Shown here: positions 16,952 to 26,204 of the stretch, piece after piece
How the letters are laid out: the number at the start of each line of letters is the position of its first letter
Position numbering within the stretch: the stretch's first letter is position 1
Assembly: GCF_014055025.1 (NCBI RefSeq)
Contig: NZ_CP059571.1
Location: 2,108,001 to 2,172,000 of the forward strand
Reading direction: 5' to 3'
DNA from: Neisseria bacilliformis
GTDB taxonomy: Bacteria; Pseudomonadota; Gammaproteobacteria; Burkholderiales; Neisseriaceae
Length of the DNA: 64,000 bases
Notes under the pieces: model-generated
Database searches by the model: none
The model's input: the letters and a program-made list of their open reading frames with translations, nothing else
What the model was told of the DNA's origin: nothing
Translations under genes and position numbers: made by a program

Positions 16952-18760
16952 ATGCGTACCAACTATTGCGGCTTAATCAGCGAACAATATCTCGACCAAA
17001 CCGTAACCGTGAAAGGCTGGGTGCACCGCCGGCGCGACCACGGCGGGGTGATTTTCATCGACCTGCGTGACCGCGAAGGCATCGTCCAAGTCGTGATTGA
17101 CCCCGATACGCCCGAAGCGTTCAAGCTGGCCGATTCTGCCCGCAACGAATACGTTTTGAGCATCACCGGCCGCGTGCGCAACCGCCCCGAAGGCACGACC
17201 AACGACAAAATGGTGTCCGGCAAAATCGAGATTTTGGCCAAAGAAATCGAAATCCTGAACCCCGCCGCCACGCCGCCGTTCATGATTGACGACGAAAACA
17301 TCAGCGAAACCGTGCGCCTGCAAAACCGCGTCATCGACCTGCGCCGCCCCGTGATGCAGCGCAACCTGCGCCTGCGTTATCAGGTAGCCATGGGCGTGCG
17401 CCGCTATTTGGACGCGCAAGGCTTCATCGATATCGAAACCCCGATGCTGACCCGCTCCACCCCCGAAGGCGCGCGCGACTATCTCGTGCCGAGCCGCGTT
17501 CATCCGGGCGAGTTTTTCGCTTTGCCGCAATCGCCGCAATTGTTCAAACAACTGTTGATGGTGGCAGGTTTCGACCGCTACTACCAAATCACCAAATGCT
17601 TCCGCGACGAAGATTTGCGTGCCGACCGTCAGCCCGAATTCACCCAAATCGACTTGGAAACCTCGTTCTTGAACGAGGATGAAATCATGGACATCACCGA
17701 AGGCATGGCCAAACAGGTATTCAAAGAAGCTTTGGGCGTGGAACTGGGCGATTTCCCGCGTATGCCCTATTCCGAAGCCATGTTCTACTACGGCTCCGAC
17801 AAGCCCGATATGCGCATCAACCTGAAATTCACCGAGCTGACCGATTTGATGAAAACGGAAGAGTTCAAAGTGTTCCGTGGCGCTGCCGATATGAAAGGCG
17901 GCCGCGTGGTGGCTCTGCGCGTGCCGAACGGCGCGAAACTCAGCCGCAAGGAAATCGACGAATACACCCAATTTGTCGGCATCTACGGCGCGAAAGGCCT
18001 GGCCTACATCAAGGTGAACGATGTAAGCAATTTGAGCAACGGCGAAAACAGCGGTTTGCAGTCACCCATCGTTAAATTCTTGTCTGAAAGCAGCCTGCAC
18101 GAAATCATTAAGCGCACCGGCGCGCAAAACGGCGACATCATCTTCTTCGGCGCAGACAAAGCCAAAGTGGTGAACGAAGCCATCGGCGCATTGCGGATTA
18201 AAATCGGCAAAGAACACGGCGCAGAAAATGGTTACTTCGTGGACGAATGGAAACCGCTGTGGGTGGTGGATTTCCCGATGTTCGAATACGACGAGGAAAA
18301 CGACCGCTGGGCCGCCATGCACCACCCGTTCACCTCGCCCAAACCCGGCCACGAAGACCTGATGGAATCCGACCCTGAAAACTGCCTGGCTCGCGCCTAC
18401 GACATGGTGCTAAACGGCTGGGAAATCGGCGGCGGCTCTATCCGTATCCACCGTGCCGACATTCAGGAAAAAGTGTTCGCCGCGCTCAAAATCAGCCCCG
18501 AAGAGCAGCAGGAAAAATTCGGCTTCCTCTTGGACAACCTCAAATTCGGCGCGCCCCCGCACGGCGGCCTCGCCTTCGGTTTGGACAGGCTGGTAACCCT
18601 GATGACCGGCGCAGAATCCATCCGCGACGTCATCGCCTTCCCCAAAACCCAGCGCGCCCAATGCCTGCTCACCAACGCCCCCGGCGCAGTGGACGACAAG
18701 CAACTGCGCGAACTCGGCCTGCGCCTGCGGCAGAAAGCGGCGGAGAGTAAAGAAGTCTAG
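16952..18760 (+). CDS. aspS: Aspartyl-tRNA synthetase
   Basis: AspRS charges tRNA-Asp. The 602-residue protein has the bacterial layout: an OB-fold anticodon domain ([20 protein letters not shown]) and class II motif 2 ([18 protein letters not shown]). The inserted GAD domain occupies about residues 290-420, and motif 3 ([15 protein letters not shown]) comes near the end. The ATG at 16952 matches the family N-terminus MRTNYCG; the frame upstream is dropped. In Neisseria the enzyme may also charge tRNA-Asn for GatCAB, which would be inference here. The TAG stop lies at the boundary of a MITE-like element. Confidence 0.97.
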   Translation: MRTNYCGLISEQYLDQTVTVKGWVHRRRDHGGVIFIDLRDREGIVQVVIDPDTPEAFKLADSARNEYVLSITGRVRNRPEGTTNDKMVSGKIEILAKEIEILNPAATPPFMIDDENISETVRLQNRVIDLRRPVMQRNLRLRYQVAMGVRRYLDAQGFIDIETPMLTRSTPEGARDYLVPSRVHPGEFFALPQSPQLFKQLLMVAGFDRYYQITKCFRDEDLRADRQPEFTQIDLETSFLNEDEIMDITEGMAKQVFKEALGVELGDFPRMPYSEAMFYYGSDKPDMRINLKFTELTDLMKTEEFKVFRGAADMKGGRVVALRVPNGAKLSRKEIDEYTQFVGIYGAKGLAYIKVNDVSNLSNGENSGLQSPIVKFLSESSLHEIIKRTGAQNGDIIFFGADKAKVVNEAIGALRIKIGKEHGAENGYFVDEWKPLWVVDFPMFEYDEENDRWAAMHHPFTSPKPGHEDLMESDPENCLARAYDMVLNGWEIGGGSIRIHRADIQEKVFAALKISPEEQQEKFGFLLDNLKFGAPPHGGLAFGLDRLVTLMTGAESIRDVIAFPKTQRAQCLLTNAPGAVDDKQLRELGLRLRQKAAESKEV

Positions 18761-18923
18761 GGCGTGTTGACATTCAACTTTTGCAGCGGATTTTGCGTCA
18801 TAAAACGGCAGATGCAAGGCGAAAATGCGAGCCTATGCCGTCCATAGGCGAGTATTTTCAACATGGCAGATGCCGTTTTAGGGCGTAAAAGCCGCCAAAA
18901 TGTTGATTGTCAACACGCCCTAA
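18758..18923. mobile_element. MITE-like element, copy 3
   Basis: Ends TAGGGCGTGTTGACATTCAA and the complement of TTGTCAACACGCCCTAA form terminal inverted repeats. The inner repeats (TTTTGCGTCATAAAACGGCA) match the copy at 3468. The first three bases are the aspS stop codon. Confidence 0.75.
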
Positions 18924-18940
18924 CGCCGAAACAGCCGAAA

Positions 18941-18980
18941 AGGCCGTCTGAAAACCCGTTTGCCGGTTTTCAGACGGCCT
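18941..18980. terminator. Inverted DUS pair downstream of aspS
   Basis: AGGCCGTCTGAAAACC faces GGTTTTCAGACGGCCT just beyond the element that follows aspS, so the insertion separated the gene from its terminator. Confidence 0.65.
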
Positions 18981-19014
18981 CAATTACAAAACAGCGAAAC
19001 AAAACAAGCCCTTC

Positions 19015-19044
19015 GTAGGGTGTGTGGCGCAGCCACGCACGCGG
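19015..19044. repeat. Single REP-like palindrome
   Basis: GTAGGGTGTGTGGCGCAGCC followed by ACGCACGCGG; one unpaired copy of the GTAG family, between aspS and pyrC. Confidence 0.65.
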
Positions 19045-19134
19045 TCTCGACATATCACCGCCTATCCGCGATAAAGCAGCACAGCCCCGCAAGTATCTTG
19101 CAAACCGTTTCGCAAACAATCCCAAGGAACGACC

Positions 19135-20169
19135 ATGCAAACCCTCACCATCACCCGCCCCGACGACATGCACCTGCACCTGCGCGACGGCGACGCACTC
19201 CAAGCCGTCGCCCCCTACACCGCCCGCCAGATGGGGCGTGCCGTGATTATGCCCAACCTCAAACCGCCCGTCGCCACCGTTGCCGACGCGCTCGCCTACA
19301 AACAGCGCATCCTCGCCGCCCTGCCCGAGGGCAGCCGCTTCGAGCCGATGATGACGCTTTACCTCACCGACAAAGCCACGCCCGAACTCGTGCGCGAGGC
19401 CAAAGCCGCCGGCATCGCCGCCTTCAAACTCTACCCCGCAGGCGCGACCACCAATTCCGATTCCGGCGTAACCGACCTGTTCAAACTCATTCCCGTGTTG
19501 GAAGAAATGGCGCGGCAGGGCGTGCTGTTTCTCGTCCACGGCGAAGTAACCGACCCCGAAATCGACATTTTCGACCGCGAAGCCGCCTTTATCGAGCGCG
19601 TGATGAAACCCGTTTTGGCGCAAGTGCCGAACCTGAAAGTCGTATTCGAGCACATCACCACCGCCGAAGCCGCGCGGCTGGTGCTGGAAGCGGGCGACAA
19701 CGTGGCCGCCACCGTAACCCCGCAACACCTGCTGCTCAACCGCAACGACCTCCTGGTCGGCGGCGTGCGCCCGCACCATTTCTGCCTGCCCGTGCTCAAA
19801 CGCGAAACCCACCGCCAAGCCCTCGTCGCCGCCGTTACCGGCGAAAAATCGCACAAATTCTTCCTCGGCACAGATTCCGCCCCGCACGAAAAAGCCGCCA
19901 AAGAAAACGCCTGCGGCTGCGCCGGCATGTTCAGCGCAATGACCGCCATCGAGCTTTACGCCGAAGTATTCGAGCAGGCCGGCGCATTGGACAAACTCGA
20001 AGCCTTCGCCTCGAAAAACGGCGCGCGCTTTTACGGCATTCCCGAAAACAGCGGCACCATCACGCTGGTAAAACAGCCGCAGCAGATTCCCGAAAGCATC
20101 CCCTACGGCAGCGGCCGGCTCGTCCCCATGCGTGCGGGTCAGACCGTGGGCTGGACGGTGCAATACTGA
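19135..20169 (+). CDS. pyrC: Dihydroorotase
   Basis: PyrC closes carbamoyl-aspartate to dihydroorotate in pyrimidine synthesis. The 344-residue protein is of the E. coli (type II) class. The metal ligands are visible: His13 and His15 in MHLHLRD, Lys98 (carboxylated in the family) in AFKLYPAG, and His135 in LVHGEV. His173 in FEHITT and Asp247 in GTDSAPH complete the set. AAGGA lies 7 bases before the ATG at 19135. A DUS hairpin ends the unit; it is apparently monocistronic. Confidence 0.96.
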   Translation: MQTLTITRPDDMHLHLRDGDALQAVAPYTARQMGRAVIMPNLKPPVATVADALAYKQRILAALPEGSRFEPMMTLYLTDKATPELVREAKAAGIAAFKLYPAGATTNSDSGVTDLFKLIPVLEEMARQGVLFLVHGEVTDPEIDIFDREAAFIERVMKPVLAQVPNLKVVFEHITTAEAARLVLEAGDNVAATVTPQHLLLNRNDLLVGGVRPHHFCLPVLKRETHRQALVAAVTGEKSHKFFLGTDSAPHEKAAKENACGCAGMFSAMTAIELYAEVFEQAGALDKLEAFASKNGARFYGIPENSGTITLVKQPQQIPESIPYGSGRLVPMRAGQTVGWTVQY

Positions 20170-20192
20170 ACAACAGCCGCAGCAAAACAGCA

Positions 20193-20234
20193 AAGGCCGT
20201 CTGAAAATCTACAAACAGGTTTTCAGACGGCCTT
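20193..20234 (+). terminator. Inverted DUS pair after pyrC
   Basis: AAAGGCCGTCTGAAAAT pairs with TTTTCAGACGGCCTTTT, 24 bases after the pyrC stop. Confidence 0.75.
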
Positions 20235-20278
20235 TTATGTATAAAATCGGCGCAGGTTTGCACAAAAAGGAGCGCATC

Positions 20279-20515
20279 ATGCCACCACTGTTTTTCAGTA
20301 TCGCCGTCGGTCTCGCCGTTGCCTGGCTGCTGTTTATATTGCTGTTCGACGGCTGGGACGAAGTGTGGGACTGCATCAAACTCTCGTTCATCCCCGACAT
20401 CATCAGCGCGTGGCAGGGCAGATGGTTGGAAGACCAATGGGCGGGCATCAAGCTGCTGCTGTGGCTCGGCATCAGCTTTTTGGCTGCCTGGGGCGCGTAT
20501 GCCGCCATGAGTTAG
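20279..20515 (+). CDS. Small membrane protein, unknown function
   Basis: A 78-residue protein with a membrane helix at each end (about residues 3-23, FFSIAVGLAVAWLLFILLF, and 56-76, LLLWLGISFLAAWGAYAAM). An amphipathic acidic/aromatic middle (WDEVWDCIKLSFIPDIISAW) joins them. AAAAAGGAG sits just before the ATG at 20279. The family is not recognised. Between two DUS hairpins, it appears to be a single-gene unit. Confidence 0.65.
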   Translation: MPPLFFSIAVGLAVAWLLFILLFDGWDEVWDCIKLSFIPDIISAWQGRWLEDQWAGIKLLLWLGISFLAAWGAYAAMS

Positions 20516-20539
20516 ACCGCAAATCGTTCAACAGCCAAG

Positions 20540-20779
20540 GTAGGTTGGGTCGAGACCCAACACCTGCGCAACCTGCCAATGTTGAGTTTGCAACCCAACC
20601 TACCTTGCTGCCGTTCAGGTAGGGTGTGTCGCCCCAAGGCAACGCACGCGGTTGTTGGGGTGCGGCGGTCGTCAGATGTGTTGGAAAACGGAAGGCCGTC
20701 TGAAAATCGGGTTTGGGGATTTTTCAGACGGCCTTTGTGTGGTGGAAACCGCGTGCGTGGCTTGCGCCACACACCCTAC
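20540..20779. repeat. Two REP-like pairs of different types
   Basis: At 20540-20603, GTAGGTTGGGTCGAGACCCA faces an inverted partner ending CAACCCAACCTAC. At 20619-20651 and 20747-20779 a GTAGGGTGTGTCGCC unit faces its inverted partner, with a DUS hairpin (20692-20735) between them. No gene lies in 20516-20883. Confidence 0.75.
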
Positions 20780-20820
20780 GTATGATCCACCCTGCCTTCG
20801 GTTCGGCATGGGCGGGATGG

Positions 20821-20872
20821 CAAAGAGGCCGTCTGAAAAACCGGTTTACCGGCTTTTCAGACGGCCTCTTTG
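20821..20872. terminator. Inverted DUS pair downstream of pepN
   Basis: CAAAGAGGCCGTCTGAAAAA and its complement give a near-perfect ~20-bp stem, 12 bases beyond the pepN stop on the minus strand. Confidence 0.75.
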
Positions 20873-20883
20873 TTACCCGCCGT

Positions 20884-23493
20884 TCAGGCGAGGATTTTGC
20901 CGACGATTTCGCCGGTTTCGGCGGAGAGGTCTGCCACGGCGGCGATGCGTTGGAGCTCGGCCTGCATCAGTTTCTGCCGCTGGGGTTCGAGGCGGCGGCA
21001 GAGGTTGAAGGCGCGGGCGAGACCGGCGGCCAGGGAGGGGTTGAAGCGGTCGGTTTCGATGATTTTGTCGGCCAGAAAACGGTAGCCCGCGCCGTCAGCG
21101 GCGTGGAAGTGCGGCACGTTGCGGGCGAACGCGCCGATGAGGGCGCGGACTTTGTTGGGGTTTTGCGCGTTGTACTGCGGGTGTCGCAGGGCGGCCTGTA
21201 TCTGCGCGGGGGTATCTGCGCGGCGGGAGGAGGCGGTGAGGACGAAGTATTTGTCCATCGCCAGCGGGTCGGCAGCGAATTTTGCGCCGAAGCGGGCAAG
21301 CAGTTCGTCGCGCAGGGGCGAGGGGTTGCTGTTGACTGCGCTCATGATGCCCCATTCGTGGGTCATGTTGTGCGCCATCGCGCCGTAGTTGCGGGCGGCG
21401 AGTTCGATGTGGGCGGGGTCGGCGCGCAGGATGAAGGCGCGGCAGACGTTGCGCAGGGCGCGCCAGCCGGCGGGTTCGGGGGCGTATTCGTAGGGGTTGG
21501 GGCAGGCTTCTTCGCGCTCGCGGGCGGTTTGGTTGAGGGCGTGGAATTCGTTGAGGAAGCGTGCGGCGATAAGGTCGAGCAGGGCTTTGCGGGCGCGGTG
21601 GACGGCGAGCGGGTCAAAGTTTTCCATGTCCGACCACAGCTCGGCTTCGGGCGGCACGGCAAGCAGCACGGCTTTGTAGGCGGGGTCGATGTCGGCGGCG
21701 AGGACGTGGCCGAGGGCTTCGAGCAGGGCGGCATGGTCGGGCAGCGGGCGGTTTTCGGCGGCGGCGGCGATGTTGGCGGACACGGCGCGGCGCAACAGGG
21801 TTTGGCCGGCTTCCCAGCGGGCGAAGGGGTCGGGATCGTGCGCGAGCAGCAGGGCGAGTTCGGCGTCGGTGTAGGCGTAATTGAGGCGCACGGGGGCGGA
21901 GAAGCCGCGCAGCAGGGAGGGGACGGCGTCCTGCGCCACGCCGCCGAGGACGAATTCCTGTTCGGCTTCGGTGAGCATGAGCACGGCTTCGCGGCCGCGT
22001 TTGCCTTGGTATTCGAATTCGAGGCTTGCGCCGTCGCGGCCGATGAGGCCGGTTTTGAGCGGCATCTGCATGGGCTGTTTGGCGGCCATGTCGGGGGTGG
22101 GCGGCACGGTCTGTTTCACGTTGAGGACGAAATTTTCGTCTTTCAGACGGCCTGAAACGTCCAAAACGGGCGTGCCGGCCTGGCTGTACCACAGGGCAAA
22201 CCGGTTGAAATCGAAGCCGTCGGCGTCGGCCATGGCGGCGCGGAAGTCGTCGCAGGTTACGGCTTGGCCGTCGTGGCGTTGGAAATACAGTTTCATGCCG
22301 TCTTGGAAGCCCGCTTCGCTGAGGAAGGTGTGGTACATGCGCACCACTTCCGCGCCTTTTTCATAGACGGTCATGGTGTAGAAGTTGTTCATGTCTTCAT
22401 AGCTGGCGGGGCGCACGGGGTGCGCCATCGGGCCGGCGTCTTCGGGAAACTGGAAGGCGCGCAGGCGGGAAACGTTTTCGATGCGGCGCACGGCGCGGCT
22501 GGCGCGGTCGGCGGAGAATTCCTGGTCGCGGAACACGGTGAGACCCTCTTTGAGGGAGAGCTGGAACCAGTCGCGGCAGGTTACGCGGTTGCCCGTCCAG
22601 TTGTGGAAGTATTCGTGGGCAATCACGCCTTCGACGCGCTCGAAGTCGGCATCGGTGGCGGTGCGGCTGTCGGCCAGCACGCAGGCGGTGTTGAAAATGT
22701 TCAAGCCCTTGTTTTCCATCGCGCCCATGTTGAAGTCGCCCACGGCCACGACCATGTAAACGTCCAAATCGTATTCGAGGCCGAAGCGGGTTTCGTCCCA
22801 TTTCATCGCGTGTTTGAGCGACTCGATGCCGAAGCGCACCTTGATTGCGTCTTCTTTGCGGGTGAAAAATTCGATGGCCACGCTGCGGCCGCTGCGGGTA
22901 AGGAAACGGTCGGCGGTGCAGACCAAATCGCCCGCCACCAGCGCGAAGAGGTAGCACGGCTTTTTGAACGGGTCTTCCCATTTGGCCCAGTGGCGGCCGT
23001 CTGAAAAGCGGCCGCCGCCCACTTTGTTGCCGTTGGAGAGCAGCACCGGATAGCGTTTTTCGTCGGCAATGATGGTGGTGGAAAACCTGGCCATCACGTC
23101 GGGGCGGTCGGGATAGAAGGTGATTTTGCGGAAGCCCTCCGGCTCGCACTGGGTGTAAAGATTGCCGCCGCTCTCGTAAAGCCCCATCAGGGTTTTGTTT
23201 TCAGACGGCTTCACGCAGGTGCGGATGTCAACGGCAAACTCACCCTCGGGCGGCGCGGCCACGGTGAGCCGGCCGTTGTCCAGCGTGTAGGGCACGTCTT
23301 CACCGTTGATTTTGAACGATATAAGCTCCGCCGTGCCGTCCAACACCAGCGGCGCGCCCGCGCGCTCGCCGCGCATGGCGAGGCGGGCGGTGATGTCGGT
23401 GTGGCTCTCTTGGATGTCGAAGGTTAAATCGGTGCGGGAAACCGAATGGGCGGGGGCTTGGTAGTCTTTCAGATAATGTACGGTTTTACTCAT
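20884..23493 (-). CDS. pepN: Aminopeptidase N
   Basis: PepN is a zinc metallo-aminopeptidase (M1 family) that trims peptides in the cytoplasm. The 869-residue protein matches the length of the E. coli enzyme. It has the exopeptidase motif GAMEN at 257-261 and the zinc site HEYFH at 293-297. The second glutamate follows in the [15 protein letters not shown] segment. No signal peptide. Three uptake-like sequences lie inside the gene (about 22143, 22995 and 23205), read as ordinary codons. The gene stands alone between DUS hairpins. Confidence 0.97.
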   Translation of the reverse strand: MSKTVHYLKDYQAPAHSVSRTDLTFDIQESHTDITARLAMRGERAGAPLVLDGTAELISFKINGEDVPYTLDNGRLTVAAPPEGEFAVDIRTCVKPSENKTLMGLYESGGNLYTQCEPEGFRKITFYPDRPDVMARFSTTIIADEKRYPVLLSNGNKVGGGRFSDGRHWAKWEDPFKKPCYLFALVAGDLVCTADRFLTRSGRSVAIEFFTRKEDAIKVRFGIESLKHAMKWDETRFGLEYDLDVYMVVAVGDFNMGAMENKGLNIFNTACVLADSRTATDADFERVEGVIAHEYFHNWTGNRVTCRDWFQLSLKEGLTVFRDQEFSADRASRAVRRIENVSRLRAFQFPEDAGPMAHPVRPASYEDMNNFYTMTVYEKGAEVVRMYHTFLSEAGFQDGMKLYFQRHDGQAVTCDDFRAAMADADGFDFNRFALWYSQAGTPVLDVSGRLKDENFVLNVKQTVPPTPDMAAKQPMQMPLKTGLIGRDGASLEFEYQGKRGREAVLMLTEAEQEFVLGGVAQDAVPSLLRGFSAPVRLNYAYTDAELALLLAHDPDPFARWEAGQTLLRRAVSANIAAAAENRPLPDHAALLEALGHVLAADIDPAYKAVLLAVPPEAELWSDMENFDPLAVHRARKALLDLIAARFLNEFHALNQTAREREEACPNPYEYAPEPAGWRALRNVCRAFILRADPAHIELAARNYGAMAHNMTHEWGIMSAVNSNPSPLRDELLARFGAKFAADPLAMDKYFVLTASSRRADTPAQIQAALRHPQYNAQNPNKVRALIGAFARNVPHFHAADGAGYRFLADKIIETDRFNPSLAAGLARAFNLCRRLEPQRQKLMQAELQRIAAVADLSAETGEIVGKILA

Positions 23494-23563
23494 GACGCGC
23501 TTTCCAATGCAATGTAAACGAAAACGCGCATTCTAGCCTTTCGGCGGCGGCGGAGAAAGGCAG

Positions 23564-23604
23564 AAGGCCGTCTGAAAACGCGTTTTGCGGTTTTCAGACG
23601 GCCT
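23564..23604 (-). terminator. Inverted DUS pair after the XRE regulator gene
   Basis: AGGCCGTCTGAAAACGC faces GCGGTTTTCAGACGGCCTC; on the minus strand it follows the stop at 23615 within 15 bases. Confidence 0.65.
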
Positions 23605-23614
23605 CTGTTTTAGC

Positions 23615-23863
23615 TTATCCGATTTTTGTCAAATCCTGTAACAGCAGTTTGTCCAAAGGAACTTCCAAAGCATCGGATATTCTGCCCATTACGTCGATGG
23701 TTACATTTCTGCTTCCACGCTCCACTTCTCCGATATAAACCCTGCTGATATTCGCAGCAAAAGCCAATTCTTCTTGGGAGATTTCCTTCATTCTCCTTAT
23801 TTGCCTGATGTTTTGCGCGAAGATCATCCGATACGCGTGCGGGGAGTTTTGTGTTTCATCCAT
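23615..23863 (-). CDS. XRE-family helix-turn-helix regulator
   Basis: An 82-residue DNA-binding protein with a single HTH_3 domain. FAQNIRQIRRMKEISQEELA forms helices 1-2, the recognition helix is in ISRVYIGEVERG, and the fold ends at DALEVPLDKLLL. The ATG at 23863 is chosen; a TTG at 23899 would add 12 residues with no better Shine-Dalgarno. Base composition is clearly AT-richer than the surroundings. It is divergent from the two small genes at 24007 and 24148, so it may control them and itself. Such solitary regulators often come with mobile DNA. Confidence 0.75.
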   Translation of the reverse strand: MDETQNSPHAYRMIFAQNIRQIRRMKEISQEELAFAANISRVYIGEVERGSRNVTIDVMGRISDALEVPLDKLLLQDLTKIG

Positions 23864-23930
23864 GTACGGCAGTATTGATTTTATCCGCCTTACAAACAAT
23901 CAACCATAAATTTCATAAAGACAACTATAA

Positions 23931-23959
23931 TTGACTTTTAAAGCAGGTAGAGATAAAAT
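23931..23959 (+). promoter_or_regulatory. Promoter of the zinc-ribbon gene pair
   Basis: TTGACT (23931-23936) and TAAAAT (23954-23959) are 17 bases apart, 47 bases before the ATG at 24007. It lies in the divergent region with the XRE gene, where the regulator could bind. Confidence 0.65.
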
Positions 23960-24006
23960 TTCGGCCATTCATCCTACTTTCCATAACCAACCATAAGGAA
24001 TATCAA

Positions 24007-24135
24007 ATGAGCATCCTTTACAGGGCAAAATGTTTAGACTGCAAACACGAATGGACAAGCAGGCAAGGGCGGGGAACGCCTGACCGCTGCCCGAAATGCA
24101 ACAGTAAACGTATTTCTTCCAGTCCGATCGGCTAA
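24007..24135 (+). CDS. 42-residue zinc-ribbon protein
   Basis: MSILYRAKCLDCKHEW starts the protein; CLDC and CPKC (Cys9, Cys12, Cys28, Cys31) form a four-cysteine zinc ribbon. It resembles the short rubredoxin-like or FmdB-like ribbons of unknown role. Its stop overlaps the Shine-Dalgarno (TAAGGAGG) of the next gene, so both are made together. Composition is AT-rich, as for its neighbours. Too short for many gene finders. Confidence 0.65.
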   Translation: MSILYRAKCLDCKHEWTSRQGRGTPDRCPKCNSKRISSSPIG

Positions 24136-24147
24136 GGAGGAAGCAAA

Positions 24148-24390
24148 ATGGGCTTTTGGAGTATGCTGGGTTCATTATTAAAGGATTTCGCTGCCATGGC
24201 AGAGGAGAATAACAACAGAAGAGAAGCTACGAGAATGCGATATGAAGAAAAAGACTCTTCTGATTTAGTAAATATTGTCAAATCAGACGGTTGGTTTTCT
24301 CCATCGGATGAAGAAAAAGCGATTGCCGTAAAAATTCTGAAAGCGCGTAGGCAAAAGGCGCAGGAAAGCCGGGAAGAGAACGACGAATAA
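24148..24390 (+). CDS. 80-residue protein of unknown function
   Basis: A charged helical protein starting MGFWSMLGSLLKDFAAMAEE, with an amphipathic front that could touch a membrane and a K/R/E-rich end. It has a perfect Shine-Dalgarno (TAAGGAGG) that includes the stop of the zinc-ribbon gene 12 bases upstream. I do not recognise it. Composition and the following Kingella-type uptake pair suggest acquisition from another Neisseriaceae genus. Confidence 0.6.
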   Translation: MGFWSMLGSLLKDFAAMAEENNNRREATRMRYEEKDSSDLVNIVKSDGWFSPSDEEKAIAVKILKARRQKAQESREENDE

Positions 24391-24400
24391 CCCCGATGTA

Positions 24401-24446
24401 AAAAGGCAGCCTGAAAACCCCAATCCGGTTTTCAGGCTGCCTTTTT
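24401..24446 (+). terminator. Terminator made from Kingella-dialect uptake sequences
   Basis: AAAAGGCAGCCTGAAAACCC faces GGTTTTCAGGCTGCCTTTTT, a complete inverted pair of AG-kingDUS followed by T residues, just after the small AT-rich operon. Confidence 0.8.
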
Positions 24447-24467
24447 ATGCAACAGCTTTCAGACGGC

Positions 24468-25913
24468 CTATTTTCCTTTGGCCACTTTGTCCACCCAGGC
24501 AAACAGCTCGTCCAAATCGTAATCGCCGCTGTGCGGCACGTCCCACGGCAGGGCGTAATCGACGGATTTGCCGCTGTTTTGCAGTTTGGCGGCCAGAATC
24601 GCGCTCACGGCCAGCGAGGTGTCGCGGTCGGCGGTGCCGACACGGATGCGCCAGTGCTGCGTGGGCGTTTTGGCGATGTAGTGCATGGGGTTCATCATTT
24701 TCACGGTTTGCGCGTCGGCTCTGCCCGCGCCTTTGACGGTGCTGTTTTGCGCGCCGAACTCGGTGAAGTGGCGCGTGTCTTGCGTTGCGCTGCCGAAAAG
24801 CTGGTTTTCGCCGGCAGACAAATCCACGGCATCAAAGGCGGGCGGGGTTTTCTGGCGGCCTGCGGCGGCTGCGTATTTGTCGAAATCCACGGCGCTTACT
24901 TTGCCGTTTTTCACGGTGAGCCAGCGGCGGTCGGAGAGGTTTTTGCCTGCGTCAAGCTGCCCTTGCGCGGATTTGGCCAGGAAGGAGGCGACGTAGTTTT
25001 TGAAGCTGCCGTTGCCGTTTTTGTCGAGCGTGAGCACTCGGCCTTGCGCGTCTTTGAGTTTGAGGCTGTTGAGATAGGGGGCGAACAGCGGTTTCAGACG
25101 GCCTGAAAGGGATTGTTCGGCTTCGTTGAGCGTGCCTTTGACCAGCTTGCGTTCGACTTTGTAATCGAGCATGGAGATGTCCATTTTCTGATAGTCGTTT
25201 ACGCCGTTGAACTGCCATTCGTAGGCCGCGTCGGCATGGTCGAGTATCGAAATCGGGCAGTAGGCGGACACGGCGAAGATGCTGTCGTCGGCTTCAGCCG
25301 CGCCGAGAGCTTTCAGGCTGCCTTCGTAGTCGGCCTGATTGGCGGACGCGCCGAGCAGAACCGACAACGCGCCGCCCGCGCTGGTGCCGTTGGAGATGAT
25401 TTTGCGCGCGTCGCCCGGCATGGCGCGGTCGTTGGCTTTGAGGTAGCGCACGGCGGCTTTCAGATCGACGATGGCGGCGGGGGCTTTGCCGGTGGACGAA
25501 GTGCGCCCGCGCGCGCCGGGGCTGGCGACGACGAGGCCTCGTGCGAGGGCGGTCTGCATCGCGTCCGCGCCTTTGCTTTGGCCGTGGCCGCCTTTGCCCG
25601 GCACGCCGGCTTTGGCGGGCATGTAGCCGCCGATCCGGTTGGGCAGGAACACGGGCGCGGTGGCAGCGGTGTAGCCGTTGACGCTGCCGCCGTTGAAATA
25701 GGCTTCGGGGATGTAGATGTTGATGGTCTGATAGTCGGCTTCGACGGGGTTTTTCACATAGGGGATGTTTTCAAAGGCGCGGTACTGCACGGTTTGGCCG
25801 TTTACCTCGGCGGTTTGCGCGGTGTAGGGCTGTTTGGAAAAATCCAAATCCGCCGCCTGCGCGTGGGTGGCCAGCGCGGTAAGGGCGGCAAGGGCAAAGG
25901 GTTTGAATGGCAT
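24468..25913 (-). CDS. Subtype B tannase-like serine hydrolase
   Basis: A 481-residue secreted alpha/beta hydrolase resembling subtype B tannases (esterases of galloyl or feruloyl esters). It has a signal peptide (MPFKPFALAALTALATHAQA) and the oxyanion/entrance segment near APVFLPNRIGGYMPAKAGVP. The nucleophile elbow is GTSAGG, with the serine in the middle. The C-terminal DVPHSGDYDLDELFAWVD holds the likely catalytic His. GGAG precedes the ATG at 25913. An internal DUS at about 25095 is read as codons. The true substrate is unknown; this is family resemblance. Confidence 0.78.
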   Translation of the reverse strand: MPFKPFALAALTALATHAQAADLDFSKQPYTAQTAEVNGQTVQYRAFENIPYVKNPVEADYQTINIYIPEAYFNGGSVNGYTAATAPVFLPNRIGGYMPAKAGVPGKGGHGQSKGADAMQTALARGLVVASPGARGRTSSTGKAPAAIVDLKAAVRYLKANDRAMPGDARKIISNGTSAGGALSVLLGASANQADYEGSLKALGAAEADDSIFAVSAYCPISILDHADAAYEWQFNGVNDYQKMDISMLDYKVERKLVKGTLNEAEQSLSGRLKPLFAPYLNSLKLKDAQGRVLTLDKNGNGSFKNYVASFLAKSAQGQLDAGKNLSDRRWLTVKNGKVSAVDFDKYAAAAGRQKTPPAFDAVDLSAGENQLFGSATQDTRHFTEFGAQNSTVKGAGRADAQTVKMMNPMHYIAKTPTQHWRIRVGTADRDTSLAVSAILAAKLQNSGKSVDYALPWDVPHSGDYDLDELFAWVDKVAKGK

Positions 25914-26027
25914 GGTAAAACTCCGTTTCAGGGTGGGAAAGGCGGCAGGGTAGGCGCGGCGGGGGGGCCTGTCAAACGGCAGGCGGGCGGCGGGTCTCAG
26001 GCGGCTGCGAACGCGCGGCGGATACAA

Positions 26028-26069
26028 AAGGCCGTCTGAAAACCGTGTTTCACGCTTTTCAGACGGCCT
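26028..26069. terminator. Inverted DUS pair between divergent genes
   Basis: AAAGGCCGTCTGAAAAC pairs with CTTTTCAGACGGCCTTT between the tannase-like gene (minus) and the YihY gene (plus). It terminates neither, and may be an uptake site only. The rest of 25914-26204 includes a second DUS (about 26111-26122) and no gene. Confidence 0.55.
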
Positions 26070-26204
26070 TTCAATACATCCGGGCGGCTTCGGCGCAGCC
26101 GGAACCCGTTTTCAGACGGCCTCTGCCGCCCTTTTCCGCTACAATGCCGCCGCCGCGTTTTCAACTTTCAACTTTCAAACGGCCGCCCGCATTACGGAAA
26201 ACCC

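Noticed and set aside
16973-17971. 332-residue open frame on the minus strand
   Set aside because: Lies wholly inside aspS in antisense; His- and Phe-rich shadow of its codons.
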